Position numbers and translations under genes: made by a program | In this document: positions 17,784 to 27,166 of the stretch, piece by piece | Numbering within the stretch: the first letter of the stretch is position 1 | How the letters are laid out: every line of letters starts with the position of its first letter | The notes under the pieces: model-generated | The model's input: only the letters and a program-made list of their open reading frames with translations | Databases searched by the model: none | Told to the model about the DNA's origin: nothing | NCBI GenBank assembly: GCA_023139105.1 | Contig: JAGLOF010000001.1 | Span: 1-64,000, forward strand | From: a bacterium | Lineage (GTDB): Bacteria > Zhuqueibacterota > QNDG01 > JAGLOF01 | Length of the DNA: 64,000 bases | Direction of reading: 5' to 3'

Positions 17784-19476
17784 ATTGTTTCAACTTCTCT
17801 TTAATTTCTAAATTATCAGGATCAAGATCCAGGGCTTTTTTCCACATAGATACTGCATTATCAACCTGTTCAAAATATTGATAAATCTCGGCCAAGTGGG
17901 ATGCAACTTCCGCACTCTCCGGCCTGTTGGTCCATGATTGCAGGATATATTGAAGTGCAGCCTCAACCTCTTCCAGTTTAAAGTAAATCCATCCGATTGT
18001 ATCTAAAAAAGATGCATTATCAGGCTCAATAGAAATTGCCTTTTCTGCCATAATTCTGGCATCATCCAGCCGTTGATCACGTTCACAGAGTGAATAGGCA
18101 TAATTATTTAAAATAGTGCCATTATCCGGTGCCAGACGTAAAGACCTTTCAAACAATGTGTCTGCTCTGACAAACTGACCAGTTGCATCATAAACGCTAG
18201 CCAAAGTACTCATAGCCAGGATCTTTCCGCCAATATTCGAATCATTACCAAGGGAACTCTCCAGATAGGGAATGGCTTCTTCATTTCTATCAAGCTGAGC
18301 TAAAACCGTACCCAAATAAAAGAGAGGCTGAAAATTTCCCGGCAGTATCTCAACTGCTTTTCGGAAATAGTGCTCAGATTGAGCAACACTGTCTGCAAAG
18401 AGCAATGCCAGACCGGCATTAAGCCAACCGCCACCATTTTGTGGAAGTACTTTCGTGACATTCTTATAGGATTGAAATGCATCGATATAACGCTGATCCT
18501 GCATAAAAAACTGCCCGAGATCATAACTTGGCCGGGCATCTTGAGGAAAACGCTTTGATGCATCCTGCAAAATTAAATTTGCTGCGTTAACTTCACCTCT
18601 ACCCCTGTACATTACAGCTTTGCCCAGAAAGGCATCAATATCTGTACTGTCAATGGCAATGGCTTCTGAAAAAAGCTCTAAACCTGCATCCCAATCACCA
18701 CGGCTCATATAAATTTGACTCAAGCGTGCAACTGCTTCAGGGAATTTTGGCATTACAATCAAGGCCTGCCTGTAGAGACTGACAGCTCCTGCAGTATCTC
18801 CCTGTTGTTCAAAAAACATCCCTTGCCCAAAATAACCAAGACCATCTCTCGGATCAAGTTCGATGAGTCTGCCGAAGAGAGCCATACCTTTATCTGTCTT
18901 CCGGTTATCAAGGTAGTGGTCTCCCAATCCCATCATCAGAGCCGGCATGGGTTTGGCCCCAAGCATCATCAACTGCCTAACAAATCTCTCGGCACTATTA
19001 ATTTTTTCTTTTTGCAATGCAATAATGGCAGATTGATTCAAGGCAAGTAAATTGAGTGAATCCAACTCCAATATAGTATTTAGAGCAGTTTCCGCTTTAT
19101 CTATATTCCCTTTACGCAGTTCAAGTTCTGTCAAAAAAGACCAGGCTTCAATACTTTCAGGATCCAGACGTAGTGCAGTCTTTAATGAACGAAGTCCCAG
19201 CTCCTCTTTTCCCAAAAGAAGATAGTCTTTACCTATGGCTAAATAAATATCCGCAGATGTGGAATCATAGAGCAGGGCTTCCTGATATGAGAGTAGAGCC
19301 TCACCCGGTTTACGATCCATATCTTTGTTTAATCCATCTACAAAAAATGCAATTGCACGTTTATGGGGGATGGTAAATTTAGATGATTCCACCGGTGTTA
19401 AAGATCTAGGTCCCACACAGCTTGAAAATCCTGTAATTAGTATCGATATCAATGTAATTAAGGCGCATCGACGCAC
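17776..19476 (-). CDS. TPR-repeat lipoprotein
   Basis: 566-residue predicted lipoprotein with a hydrophobic signal segment and lipobox GFSSC, followed by about 14 tetratricopeptide repeats covering nearly the whole protein. Repeats show the usual A/G-Y/F-P spacing, for example LDPRDGLGYFGQGMFFEQQG. Such proteins act as scaffolds in envelope complexes. The frame is open to TTG 19518, but GTG 19476 has AAGGAG eight bases upstream and gives a compact signal peptide, so it is preferred. First gene of the minus-strand operon. Confidence 0.82.
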   Translation of the reverse strand: MRRCALITLISILITGFSSCVGPRSLTPVESSKFTIPHKRAIAFFVDGLNKDMDRKPGEALLSYQEALLYDSTSADIYLAIGKDYLLLGKEELGLRSLKTALRLDPESIEAWSFLTELELRKGNIDKAETALNTILELDSLNLLALNQSAIIALQKEKINSAERFVRQLMMLGAKPMPALMMGLGDHYLDNRKTDKGMALFGRLIELDPRDGLGYFGQGMFFEQQGDTAGAVSLYRQALIVMPKFPEAVARLSQIYMSRGDWDAGLELFSEAIAIDSTDIDAFLGKAVMYRGRGEVNAANLILQDASKRFPQDARPSYDLGQFFMQDQRYIDAFQSYKNVTKVLPQNGGGWLNAGLALLFADSVAQSEHYFRKAVEILPGNFQPLFYLGTVLAQLDRNEEAIPYLESSLGNDSNIGGKILAMSTLASVYDATGQFVRADTLFERSLRLAPDNGTILNNYAYSLCERDQRLDDARIMAEKAISIEPDNASFLDTIGWIYFKLEEVEAALQYILQSWTNRPESAEVASHLAEIYQYFEQVDNAVSMWKKALDLDPDNLEIKEKLKQYE

Positions 19477-19516
19477 AATAAGCGCTCCTTTTTCAGTTAT
19501 AACTTTCTGAATCTTC

Positions 19517-19545
19517 AATATATTATGTCAACCTGAGCATTCCAA
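19517..19545 (-). promoter_or_regulatory. Candidate promoter of the glycan operon
   Basis: On the minus strand TTGGAA (19540-19545), a 17-base spacer and TATATT (19517-19522) lie about 40 bases before the preferred GTG of the TPR gene. The region is the divergent gap with priA. The match is ordinary, so confidence is low. Confidence 0.35.
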
Positions 19546-19600
19546 GAAAAAAAGTAGCGACTCCAGCTGTTTCAAGCCACTTTCATTTGGGATCTCTGAG

Positions 19601-22057
19601 ATGAAATTGTATATTAAGTCAATGAATTCGACAACAGAAAAAAACTACGTTACCGTAATTTTCCCCCATCCGCCGGCAGGACATTTTACTTATTTTGTAC
19701 CGGAAAAGTTCCGGCAGAATATTGCTGCCGGCCTTAGAGTGCTGGTGCCGCTGGGGCGCCGGAGAGTGACCGGTTTCACTACAACATTTGTCAATAAACC
19801 TGATTTTGATACTATTAAATCAATTGAAGATGTTCTGGATGAAATGCCATTACTGACTCCGGAACTAATAGACTTAACTGCATGGATAGCAGAATACTAT
19901 CTGGGTTCATGGGGAGAAGTAATAAAAACCGCACTCCCTCCCGGAATGCTTAAACGTGAACGTCTTAAAATCAGCTTGCCGGATGAAGATGCAGTATGGC
20001 CAAAAAAGCACATTGCACTACTTGAATTACTTAAAAGCAGCAGATCAATATATGCAGATCAACTTAAAAAACGTCTAAATAAATCAATACAGCGGCATAC
20101 ACTCAGAAACCTGGCACAAGCAGGGCTTATTTCACTTACATCGGTTCTGGAAGAGACGCAGGCCCGCATACAAATGGAGGCCCACTATTCACTTGCACGC
20201 CAGGTTGAGAAGGCCGAACTGGACATACTGAAACGCAAGGCCCCGCGACAGGCATATGTGGTAGAATCATTAATGGGTGCCGGCTACGCACTGCCTCGAC
20301 CGGATCTGGAAGTCACTTCAACTATACTTAAACGTCTGGAAGAAACCGGATGGATTGCCAGAGAGGAACATGAAAAAATACGTAATCCATACAAGCATCA
20401 AGAGATAGTACCGGCGATTCCATTAACATTGACAGATCAACAGAATTCAGCTCTGTATCATATAACAGAAGCAAATAAAAAAGGGGAATTCACAACATTT
20501 CTACTTCATGGTGTTACCGCTTCAGGAAAAACACAGGTCTATATAGAAGCTATTAGAGATGTCTTAAACCGTGGTCAATCAGCACTTGTATTGATTCCTG
20601 AAATTGCTTTAACGCCCCAGGCTGTTGAACGCTATCAAAGTGCTTTTGGTGACCAGGTTGCCGTACTGCACTCACGCATGTCCACAGGTGAACGATACGA
20701 TACATGGCGACAGATAAAAAACGGACGTTACTGTATTGCCCTGGGCCCGCGTTCAGCTATTTTTGCCCCACTGGTCAATCTTGGTCTTATTATTGTGGAT
20801 GAAGAGCATGACAGTTCTTATAAACAGATAGATCCTGCACCCAGATATCATGCACGTGATGTAGCAGTCATGCGGGGCATGAAGAGCCATGCACGAATAA
20901 TTCTCGGTTCTGCAACGCCCAGTCTGGAATCATATTTCAATGCAACAAACGGTAAATACTTTCTGCTTGAACTTAAAGACAGAATTGACTTTGTACCCAT
21001 GCCAACAGTTCATATCATCGACCGTTCCAAGGTTCAACCATGGGAAGAAGAACGCGTATTTGACAGCAGATTAGTAGTTGTGATCAAGGAAAGAATTGAT
21101 GCAGGAGAACAGGTTATACTACTACAGAACAGACGCGGTTTTGCAACTTTTCTGCGTTGTAATGAATGTGGCAGTATTGAGCAGTGTCCTCATTGTGATA
21201 TCAGTATGACTTTCCACCAAAGCGACAGATGGCTACGCTGCCATTATTGCGGTCATCAGCGACGCGCCAAAGAACAGTGCTCATCATGTGGAGGCACCAC
21301 ACTAAAATACAGAGGCATTGGAACGCAACGCGTTGAAGAGGCCCTTCAGGAACAATTGCCCGGTATTCGCATAATACGCATGGACCAGGATACAACACAG
21401 CATAAAGGTGCCCATGAAAGGCTGCTTAAATCATTTGCCATGCAAGAAGCCGATGTTTTGATAGGGACACAAATGGTTGCAAAGGGGCATGATTTCCCGG
21501 GTGTACATCTGGTTGGAATTATTTCTGCCGACACAGGACTTCACTTTCCTGATTTTCGGGCTGCAGAAAAAACCTTTCAACTTCTTACACAAACCGCAGG
21601 AAGAGCGGGCAGACGCGATAAACAAGGCCATGTCTTTATACAAACCCGGCATATTAATCATCCAGTACTTGACTTTTCACGAGATCATGATTATAATTCA
21701 TTTTACGCCTTTGAAATTGACGCTCGCAAGGAACTGGGCTACCCTCCATGGGGACGTCTGGCCATGGTAAGATTTCGCGGTATAGACGAGTCACTGGTCA
21801 GCCGGGCTGCCACTCTTTTCCGGCAGAGACTGGCCCACTATCAGGGTATAGATATTTTAGGACCGGTACCGTCACCCCTGGCAAGATTGCAGAATCAATA
21901 TAGATTTCAAGTAATTTTTAGAAGTCATAAAGAGACAGATCCTTCAGGACAATTGATAAGAGCAACTGTACGTGAAGGCATAAAAAGATACAGACAGGAA
22001 GGCGCTATACAAAATGTCAAAGTGGCTGTAGATATTGATCCGGTAGATTTGCTTTAA
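19601..22057 (+). CDS. priA: Primosomal protein N' (replication restart helicase PriA)
   Basis: 818-residue superfamily 2 DNA helicase that reloads the replisome at stalled forks. Seen: N-terminal 3'-DNA-binding domain (FPHPPAGHFTYFVPE), Walker A GVTASGKT (304-311), DEEH box (VDEEHDSSYKQ), GSATPSLES, and the zinc-binding insertion with eight cysteines in CNEC, CPHC, CHYC and CSSC pairs. Motif VI follows in QTAGRAGR. Length and order are normal. A second ATG at 19622 is possible; neither start has a strong ribosome-binding site. Confidence 0.96.
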   Translation: MKLYIKSMNSTTEKNYVTVIFPHPPAGHFTYFVPEKFRQNIAAGLRVLVPLGRRRVTGFTTTFVNKPDFDTIKSIEDVLDEMPLLTPELIDLTAWIAEYYLGSWGEVIKTALPPGMLKRERLKISLPDEDAVWPKKHIALLELLKSSRSIYADQLKKRLNKSIQRHTLRNLAQAGLISLTSVLEETQARIQMEAHYSLARQVEKAELDILKRKAPRQAYVVESLMGAGYALPRPDLEVTSTILKRLEETGWIAREEHEKIRNPYKHQEIVPAIPLTLTDQQNSALYHITEANKKGEFTTFLLHGVTASGKTQVYIEAIRDVLNRGQSALVLIPEIALTPQAVERYQSAFGDQVAVLHSRMSTGERYDTWRQIKNGRYCIALGPRSAIFAPLVNLGLIIVDEEHDSSYKQIDPAPRYHARDVAVMRGMKSHARIILGSATPSLESYFNATNGKYFLLELKDRIDFVPMPTVHIIDRSKVQPWEEERVFDSRLVVVIKERIDAGEQVILLQNRRGFATFLRCNECGSIEQCPHCDISMTFHQSDRWLRCHYCGHQRRAKEQCSSCGGTTLKYRGIGTQRVEEALQEQLPGIRIIRMDQDTTQHKGAHERLLKSFAMQEADVLIGTQMVAKGHDFPGVHLVGIISADTGLHFPDFRAAEKTFQLLTQTAGRAGRRDKQGHVFIQTRHINHPVLDFSRDHDYNSFYAFEIDARKELGYPPWGRLAMVRFRGIDESLVSRAATLFRQRLAHYQGIDILGPVPSPLARLQNQYRFQVIFRSHKETDPSGQLIRATVREGIKRYRQEGAIQNVKVAVDIDPVDLL

Positions 22058-22110
22058 GCTCCGGTCGCTTTTCATCCATATATGTCATAGAGTGGCCGAT
22101 TCAGAACACC

Positions 22111-22240
22111 GATAATGCTTGATATGCATGCATTATCAGGCAATTACTACCTGCACGTTGATGCATGAATATCATGGCCTGTTTTTTGCAAAATAACGGG
22201 TGACATGCCTGATCCGAATTAAAAATATATCCGGGTCAGG
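22111..22240 (+). promoter_or_regulatory. Overlapping hairpins between priA and the GTPase operon
   Basis: Three dyads: 22111-22118/22130-22137 (GATAATGC/GCATTATC, perfect); 22121-22140 with about 22151-22174 (imperfect, GATATnCATGCAT arms), which excludes the first; and 22208-22216/22232-22240 (CCTGATCCG/CGGGTCAGG, one wobble). A run of six T lies at 22182-22187. This could be the priA terminator, a leader structure for the downstream operon, or both. Confidence 0.4.
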
Positions 22241-22294
22241 AAGATTTATACATCCGTTAATTGCTTTAGGGGAGAATGTGCAGGAGATTCAAGA

Positions 22295-22813
22295 ATGACG
22301 CCGTCTGAGTATCATCGGCACACGGTGGAAACCATGCTGTCAAAACCACAGTTCGAACAAGTTTCAACGACACTATCATCTCTGGCTGACAAGTTACGCG
22401 TCGGCGCAGTAATGCTGGCCAATAGCAGTGGCCGTGTTATCGCAAAAAATGTCCGTAAAGACTTTAAAGGCGATATCACACTGCTATCCACACTTGCAGC
22501 TTCAAGTTATGCTGCAGCCAATGAGATGGCCCGCATCCTGGATGAGGATGACAATTTTAAAATGGTTCTGCATGAAGGCCGGAAACATAATATCTATGTC
22601 TCCAGCGTCAGTGACCATTTCTTCCTCATCATTGTCTTTGAAAAGGGTGTTGCACTGGGTATGGTGCGCCTGTTTACGCGTAAAACAATTGAGTTATTAA
22701 CACCAATATTGCAGCGTAGAGATACCAGGCAAAACCTTTCTGAACTGCTGGGAGGATCATTTGAATCCCTACTCAATGATGAGCTTGACCGCTCGTTGAC
22801 TGAATTCACCTAA
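22295..22813 (+). CDS. Roadblock/LC7-domain protein (MglB-like)
   Basis: 172-residue cytoplasmic protein with one roadblock/LC7 fold (about residues 20-125). Visible features are VGAVMLANSSGRVIAK, the helix LLSTLAASSYAAANEMAR, and the strand FLIIVFEKGVALGMVRLF. In MglB and related proteins this fold dimerises and acts as GAP or effector for a small GTPase. AGGAG lies about nine bases before ATG 22295. The MglA-like GTPase gene follows 26 bases later, which supports the assignment. The C-terminal 40 residues are extra and acidic. Confidence 0.85.
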   Translation: MTPSEYHRHTVETMLSKPQFEQVSTTLSSLADKLRVGAVMLANSSGRVIAKNVRKDFKGDITLLSTLAASSYAAANEMARILDEDDNFKMVLHEGRKHNIYVSSVSDHFFLIIVFEKGVALGMVRLFTRKTIELLTPILQRRDTRQNLSELLGGSFESLLNDELDRSLTEFT

Positions 22814-22839
22814 ATAGCATCTAACGGAAAGGAACATAA

Positions 22840-23448
22840 ATGTTCATCAACTGGTTACTCAATGAAATTCATCTTAAAATTGTGTACTACGGGCCCGGGC
22901 TCAGCGGCAAGACTGAAAACATAACCTATATTCACAAACATATAGATCCTGCTTTAAAGGGCGACCTCATCACACTTAAAACCCGTGAAGACCGCACTAT
23001 CTTCTTTGATTTTCTTCAACTGGAAGTGGGGCAGATTGCAGGTAAAAAACCCAAATTCAATCTATATACCGTTCCGGGGCAGGTACATTATCAACTATCT
23101 CGTAAAGTAGTTCTTAACGGTGTGGACGGTATTGTCTTTGTAGCAGACTCACAACGTGAGATGATGGACTCTAATCTTGACACATTACTTGACCTTGAAA
23201 AACATTTAATTGCCGACGGCAAGACACTTGAGCATTTCCCCTGGGTGCTCCAATACAACAAGAGAGATCTGCCTACATCTGTTTCAATTAATGAGATGAA
23301 TCAAAAATTAAACTTTTTCAACGTTCCGTATTTTGAATCGGTGGCAACTCAGGGCAAAGAAGTCTTCCCTACACTGAAGACAACAATCAAAGAGGTTGTC
23401 AAACACGTCCAGAGTCAACTGAATGTTAATCAACGCAAGAGGGCATAA
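22840..23448 (+). CDS. MglA-like small Ras-type GTPase
   Basis: 202-residue cytoplasmic GTPase. P-loop GPGLSGKT at 18-25; switch region KTREDRTIFFDFLQLEVG; Walker B replaced by TVPGQ, the hallmark of the MglA/ARF-like bacterial subgroup; base-recognition motif NKRD. MglA proteins switch cell polarity or organise envelope machines with MglB. It sits between two roadblock-type genes, with a TAATG junction to the next gene. The overall motif set leaves little doubt about the family; the process controlled here is unknown. Confidence 0.92.
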   Translation: MFINWLLNEIHLKIVYYGPGLSGKTENITYIHKHIDPALKGDLITLKTREDRTIFFDFLQLEVGQIAGKKPKFNLYTVPGQVHYQLSRKVVLNGVDGIVFVADSQREMMDSNLDTLLDLEKHLIADGKTLEHFPWVLQYNKRDLPTSVSINEMNQKLNFFNVPYFESVATQGKEVFPTLKTTIKEVVKHVQSQLNVNQRKRA

Positions 23449-23816
23449 TGAAAGACGCACTCCCCCCTCAGGAACAGATAGAATCTTCAATGGCTGCTTT
23501 TTGTGATGAAGCACGTTGGGAAGCAATACATCTATTCTCATCAGAAGGACTACCTCTTGCTTCACACGGTGAATCTACAATTTATGATGAATCCAGTCTA
23601 CTAGAATATCTCTTCTCCATGATGGGCACGCATGCCCTGCTTGAAGGCGAGCCAATTCAGGAAATAATGATTCGCGGTTCACAAGGCCGGAGAATTGTCT
23701 TCAGATATGTTACGGCATGGGAAGATCCTGCTGTACTTATTGCCGTAGTTTATGCCCGCAAAGGCTTCCGCCGCGCCATGGGCAAGCTCATCAAACTCAT
23801 TCAATCTTTTAGCTGA
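23448..23816 (+). CDS. Small roadblock-like partner of the GTPase
   Basis: 122-residue cytoplasmic protein whose ATG shares one base with the GTPase stop. The pattern IHLFSSEGLPLAS, then IQEIMIRGSQGRRIVFRYV and VLIAVVYARKGFRRAMGKL looks like a short roadblock fold (strand-helix-strand with a final helix). Sequence similarity to the 22295 protein is weak by eye. Its translational coupling to the GTPase suggests a second regulator or a heterodimer with the first roadblock protein; this is inference. Confidence 0.7.
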   Translation: MKDALPPQEQIESSMAAFCDEARWEAIHLFSSEGLPLASHGESTIYDESSLLEYLFSMMGTHALLEGEPIQEIMIRGSQGRRIVFRYVTAWEDPAVLIAVVYARKGFRRAMGKLIKLIQSFS

Positions 23817-23826
23817 TCTTCATAAA

Positions 23827-25128
23827 ATGCCTCACTCTCATTCTGAAAAGCAAATCATTAATGCCTGGTGCCTCTATGACTGGGCTAATTCCGCCTTTGC
23901 CACTACTATGATGGCGGCAGTACTGCCTCTCTTTTTCAGAGAGATAGCAGCTGTAAACAGTCAAGGTGTAATCCATCCTAATGCACTTAGCTTGTGGGGC
24001 TACACATCGGCAATTGCAATGGTAATTGTAGCTGTACTGAGCCTGCTGCTCGGTCCTTTAGCTGACCTCCGTGCTGTAAAAAAACGTTACTTGACAATAT
24101 TTATGGGTATTGGTGCCACATCAACAATATTAATGAGTTTTACTGGTTTTGGAGACTGGCAGTGGGTGGCAATGCTCTTTATACTGGGTAGCATCGGTTT
24201 CTCGGGAAGTGAAGTATTTTACAACTCACTTCTCCCCCATATTGCCGCACCGGAAAAGATGAACAGCATCTCTACTCGCGCATATGCAATGGGTTATATT
24301 GGCGGCGGTATATTGCTGATCATCAACCTTGTCATGATAATGAAATTACCGGGTACAGCACTACCCAACGGAGAAATACTACCATTGTCAGGTATGCAGT
24401 TATCATTTATATCAGTTGGCATATGGTGGTTTGCTTTCACTATCCCTATCCTGCGTAATGTTCCGGAACCGCATGTCAGATCCAATGTAAATACTTCAGG
24501 TATTAGAATTGCACTGCACAGATTAAAAGATACATTTCATGACCTGAGGAGCTACAAACAACTCTTTCTCTTCATTTTAGCCTTCTGGTTCTATAATGAT
24601 GGCATCAATACAATAATTAAAATGGCTACATTGTACGGAAGTGAAATTGGCATAAGTACATTAGACTTAGTTGGAGCACTGGTTGTAACGCAAATCCTGG
24701 GTGTTCCGGCTTCTTTAGCCTTTGGACGACTGGCCGATAATATTGGTGCTAAAAAGGGCATTCTAATTGGTATTGCCGTATATGCATTAATTGCAATTGG
24801 AGGCTTTTTCATTACGCGCCCTCTCCATTTCTGGATTCTTGCCGCAATGGTAGGACTGGTGCAAGGCGGCACACAGGCACTGAGCCGCTCTCTATTTGCA
24901 TCCATGCTTCCTAAAGATAAATCTGCAGAATTCTTTGCATTCTACAATATTAGTGGCAAGTTTGCAGGTGTGGCGGGCCCGGTCATATTTGCCATTGTTG
25001 GACAGTTATGTAAATCAGGCCGCTATGCAATTCTATCCCTACTCTTCTTTTTTATTGTTGGTGGAATAATTCTCATGAAAGTTGATGTGGAAGAAGGTAG
25101 GAAGCTATCCTCTAAACATCGGGGCTAA
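23827..25128 (+). CDS. UMF1-family MFS transporter (Atg22-like)
   Basis: 433-residue inner-membrane protein with 12 predicted helices. The N-terminus (INAWCLYDWANSAFATTMMA) is diagnostic of the UMF1/Atg22 branch of the major facilitator superfamily. Further family marks are the PLADLRAVKKRYL loop, the central PHVRSN, and GLVQGGTQALSRS in the second half. The substrate is unknown; the yeast homologue exports amino acids. The frame is open to 23752 but that part overlaps the previous gene; ATG 23827 matches the family N-terminus. Ten bases downstream of the roadblock gene, so probably the last gene of that operon. Confidence 0.88.
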   Translation: MPHSHSEKQIINAWCLYDWANSAFATTMMAAVLPLFFREIAAVNSQGVIHPNALSLWGYTSAIAMVIVAVLSLLLGPLADLRAVKKRYLTIFMGIGATSTILMSFTGFGDWQWVAMLFILGSIGFSGSEVFYNSLLPHIAAPEKMNSISTRAYAMGYIGGGILLIINLVMIMKLPGTALPNGEILPLSGMQLSFISVGIWWFAFTIPILRNVPEPHVRSNVNTSGIRIALHRLKDTFHDLRSYKQLFLFILAFWFYNDGINTIIKMATLYGSEIGISTLDLVGALVVTQILGVPASLAFGRLADNIGAKKGILIGIAVYALIAIGGFFITRPLHFWILAAMVGLVQGGTQALSRSLFASMLPKDKSAEFFAFYNISGKFAGVAGPVIFAIVGQLCKSGRYAILSLLFFFIVGGIILMKVDVEEGRKLSSKHRG

Positions 25129-25152
25129 CGTAGGTAATACTCTTAGTAATGA

Positions 25153-25243
25153 TGAATATCCAATGTCCAATAGCCAATATCGAATGTCGAAGTAAGAGCT
25201 CCCTGGGTATTCGATATTCGATATTCTGCTGTTCAATATTCGG
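25153..25243. repeat. Inverted pair of AATATC/GATATTCG repeats
   Basis: 25153-25192 carries units such as GAATATCCAATGTCCAATAG and AATATCGAATGTCGAA; 25208-25243 carries the opposite orientation, TATTCGATATTCGATATTC. A 15-base spacer separates them. It lies in the 347-base gap between convergent genes (25129-25475), which contains no gene. Confidence 0.7.
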
Positions 25244-25302
25244 TTTTGGTAAATTTCAATAAAAGATCCGTCGGAATCCAATATCCTTGGGGGAGTGCAG
25301 GG

Positions 25303-25425
25303 TGGCTCCGTGGTCTTCGTGATCTGGTGCGAGTGCTCTTTTTCGTTTTTTCCGCTCTTTTTCGTAGGCAATGCTTCTGCTCTTCTTTAATTTTCTATCC
25401 GTGCATATCTGTGACTATCTGTGGC
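25303..25425. repeat. CCGTG/CTGTG-type degenerate repeat with 17-base direct repeat copy
   Basis: CTCCGTGGTCTTCGTGATCTG (25306 on) and TCCGTGCATATCTGTGAC (25398 on) belong to the unit family of 34-129. Between them, 25351-25367 (TCCGCTCTTTTTCGTAG) is identical to 27167-27183 on the other side of the next gene. Confidence 0.6.
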
Positions 25426-25475
25426 AAAATTTTATATTTACCCACTCGTTTCAACAAAGAGCCGATTTTAACAAT

Positions 25476-27056
25476 CTACTCTACAGCATCCACACGCTTT
25501 AAAAGCAAGTTGCCTGTTCGCTGGTATGTCTTTATTATTTTAACCTTATGTAAAGTTCTTAAACCTTGCAACCTATTTGGGATTATATAAAAATATTGAT
25601 AATCCAGCTCCAACGGATCACGAGTGACAGGATCAAGCCATCCCATATCATTTACCAAGCGATAATAGTTAATTGAAGGTTCCAGAATAAGAACCGTACC
25701 CAGTCGTACCTGACCCTCACCCCTATGTTCAAGATAATCAGCTTGCAGATCTTTCATCATTGCCTTTGTATCTGCATCACGGGGCCAGATTGTCTGATGC
25801 AAATTCATCGACAAACTCAAATTGACAGCAAGAAACAATATTATTGATATACTGGAAATTGCCACAGAGATACGAATTTTGTGTGATTGATGATCAATAA
25901 AATAGAGGAGAATCATAATCATCATCAATCCAAAACCAGGAATAAATAAGACTCCTGTACGACAATTAGGAAAATTTTGTCCTGCCAGATAGAAAACACC
26001 ATTTATTATAATTGTAAGCATTACAATCATTGTCGCAGGCAATGCAAAATGTTGTGCACCATTCTTGGATTTATCAAATATAAGAATCCTTGTAAGCACA
26101 TATACACCAATTGCAACAATCAGCATTGAAATAATAATTGTGAGTGGCGCTACCCACGCCATTTGTATATGGTGCCCGGCCCATGGCGCATTATTGTAAA
26201 ATGCCGGAAGTGAATAGTTGAATAGCGCACTGATTGTATCCTGCCAAAATCCAACATCGCCCCCGGCCGTCAACTGATGTGATAAGTGGAAATCGACCAA
26301 ACGGCGCCCTACAAAGAAAATCACAAATACAGCTGTCCATAACATAAAGGCAAATAAAGAAACAAATACAGTATCATTAAAAATTGTCTTTATAGATTTT
26401 ATCGAGCGAAAATTTAAATCTATATTTTTTTGAATATAAAGAATACAATAAAACAGACAAATAAACATCAGAAAATATAAAAAAGTGAAATTTGCAAAGA
26501 CACTGAATGTTGCAAAAACAATGGATAAAAAAGCAAAAAATTGAAACAGATGTCGTTTCCGGGAATAACTGGAGTCCATATAAAACCAGAGACTGGTCAT
26601 CATAAATGCAAGGCTGATGCCATAACCTCTGGCCACTGAAAAAAGATCTATCAACAATGGATGCAGATTAAGCAGCACAAATGCGGTCAAAAGATAAAAC
26701 GGCGATTTGATTCGTCTTACAACCATGAATGTTGCCAGCAGATATAAACCGTAGGCCAGGATGTTTGGAAGTCTCAAAGTAAATTCAGAGACACCCAGTA
26801 GTTTGGAACAGAAATACATACCCCATGTATTAACAGGATGGTTATTTGCCGAACGATATGTTAACATCATATTATCAGCGGCCGAGCCAGAGACAGAATT
26901 TACATAACTCAGGCTCTCATCATGAGTAAAATCCATGTAATAAGCTCTTGTAGCTACATATCCTAAAAGAAGTGCGGACATCAATACAATAATTGCGATA
27001 ATCAAGGTACGATAATTCATGGAAAAACTGTTTACTCTTGCATTGAGGCGCGCCAT
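25476..27056 (-). CDS. GT-C-type membrane glycosyltransferase (GT39/ArnT-like)
   Basis: 526-residue multi-pass protein with about 11 hydrophobic helices. The first extracytoplasmic loop has an acidic THDESLSY motif, where GT-C enzymes keep the catalytic aspartate, followed by SANNHPVNTWGMYF, typical of GT39/ArnT-like families. Such enzymes use polyprenyl-phosphate sugars outside the membrane. Start ATG 27056 has GGGAG six bases upstream. Single gene flanked on both sides by repeat-rich DNA with a shared 17-base direct repeat, which may mark a past insertion. Confidence 0.75.
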   Translation of the reverse strand: MARLNARVNSFSMNYRTLIIAIIVLMSALLLGYVATRAYYMDFTHDESLSYVNSVSGSAADNMMLTYRSANNHPVNTWGMYFCSKLLGVSEFTLRLPNILAYGLYLLATFMVVRRIKSPFYLLTAFVLLNLHPLLIDLFSVARGYGISLAFMMTSLWFYMDSSYSRKRHLFQFFAFLSIVFATFSVFANFTFLYFLMFICLFYCILYIQKNIDLNFRSIKSIKTIFNDTVFVSLFAFMLWTAVFVIFFVGRRLVDFHLSHQLTAGGDVGFWQDTISALFNYSLPAFYNNAPWAGHHIQMAWVAPLTIIISMLIVAIGVYVLTRILIFDKSKNGAQHFALPATMIVMLTIIINGVFYLAGQNFPNCRTGVLFIPGFGLMMIMILLYFIDHQSHKIRISVAISSISIILFLAVNLSLSMNLHQTIWPRDADTKAMMKDLQADYLEHRGEGQVRLGTVLILEPSINYYRLVNDMGWLDPVTRDPLELDYQYFYIIPNRLQGLRTLHKVKIIKTYQRTGNLLLKRVDAVE

Positions 27057-27166
27057 AGCGTCTCCCTGTATGATTTAATTGTCTGTATTTGTGGGGTACA
27101 TCAGTATAAAAAATACTAAAATTATAGTATGGTTTCAAGGAGAATATTGCTTTGTTCTTTCTCTCC

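Noticed and set aside
23752..23826. Upstream extension of the UMF1 transporter
   Set aside because: It overlaps the roadblock gene in another frame and would put residues ahead of the conserved family N-terminus.
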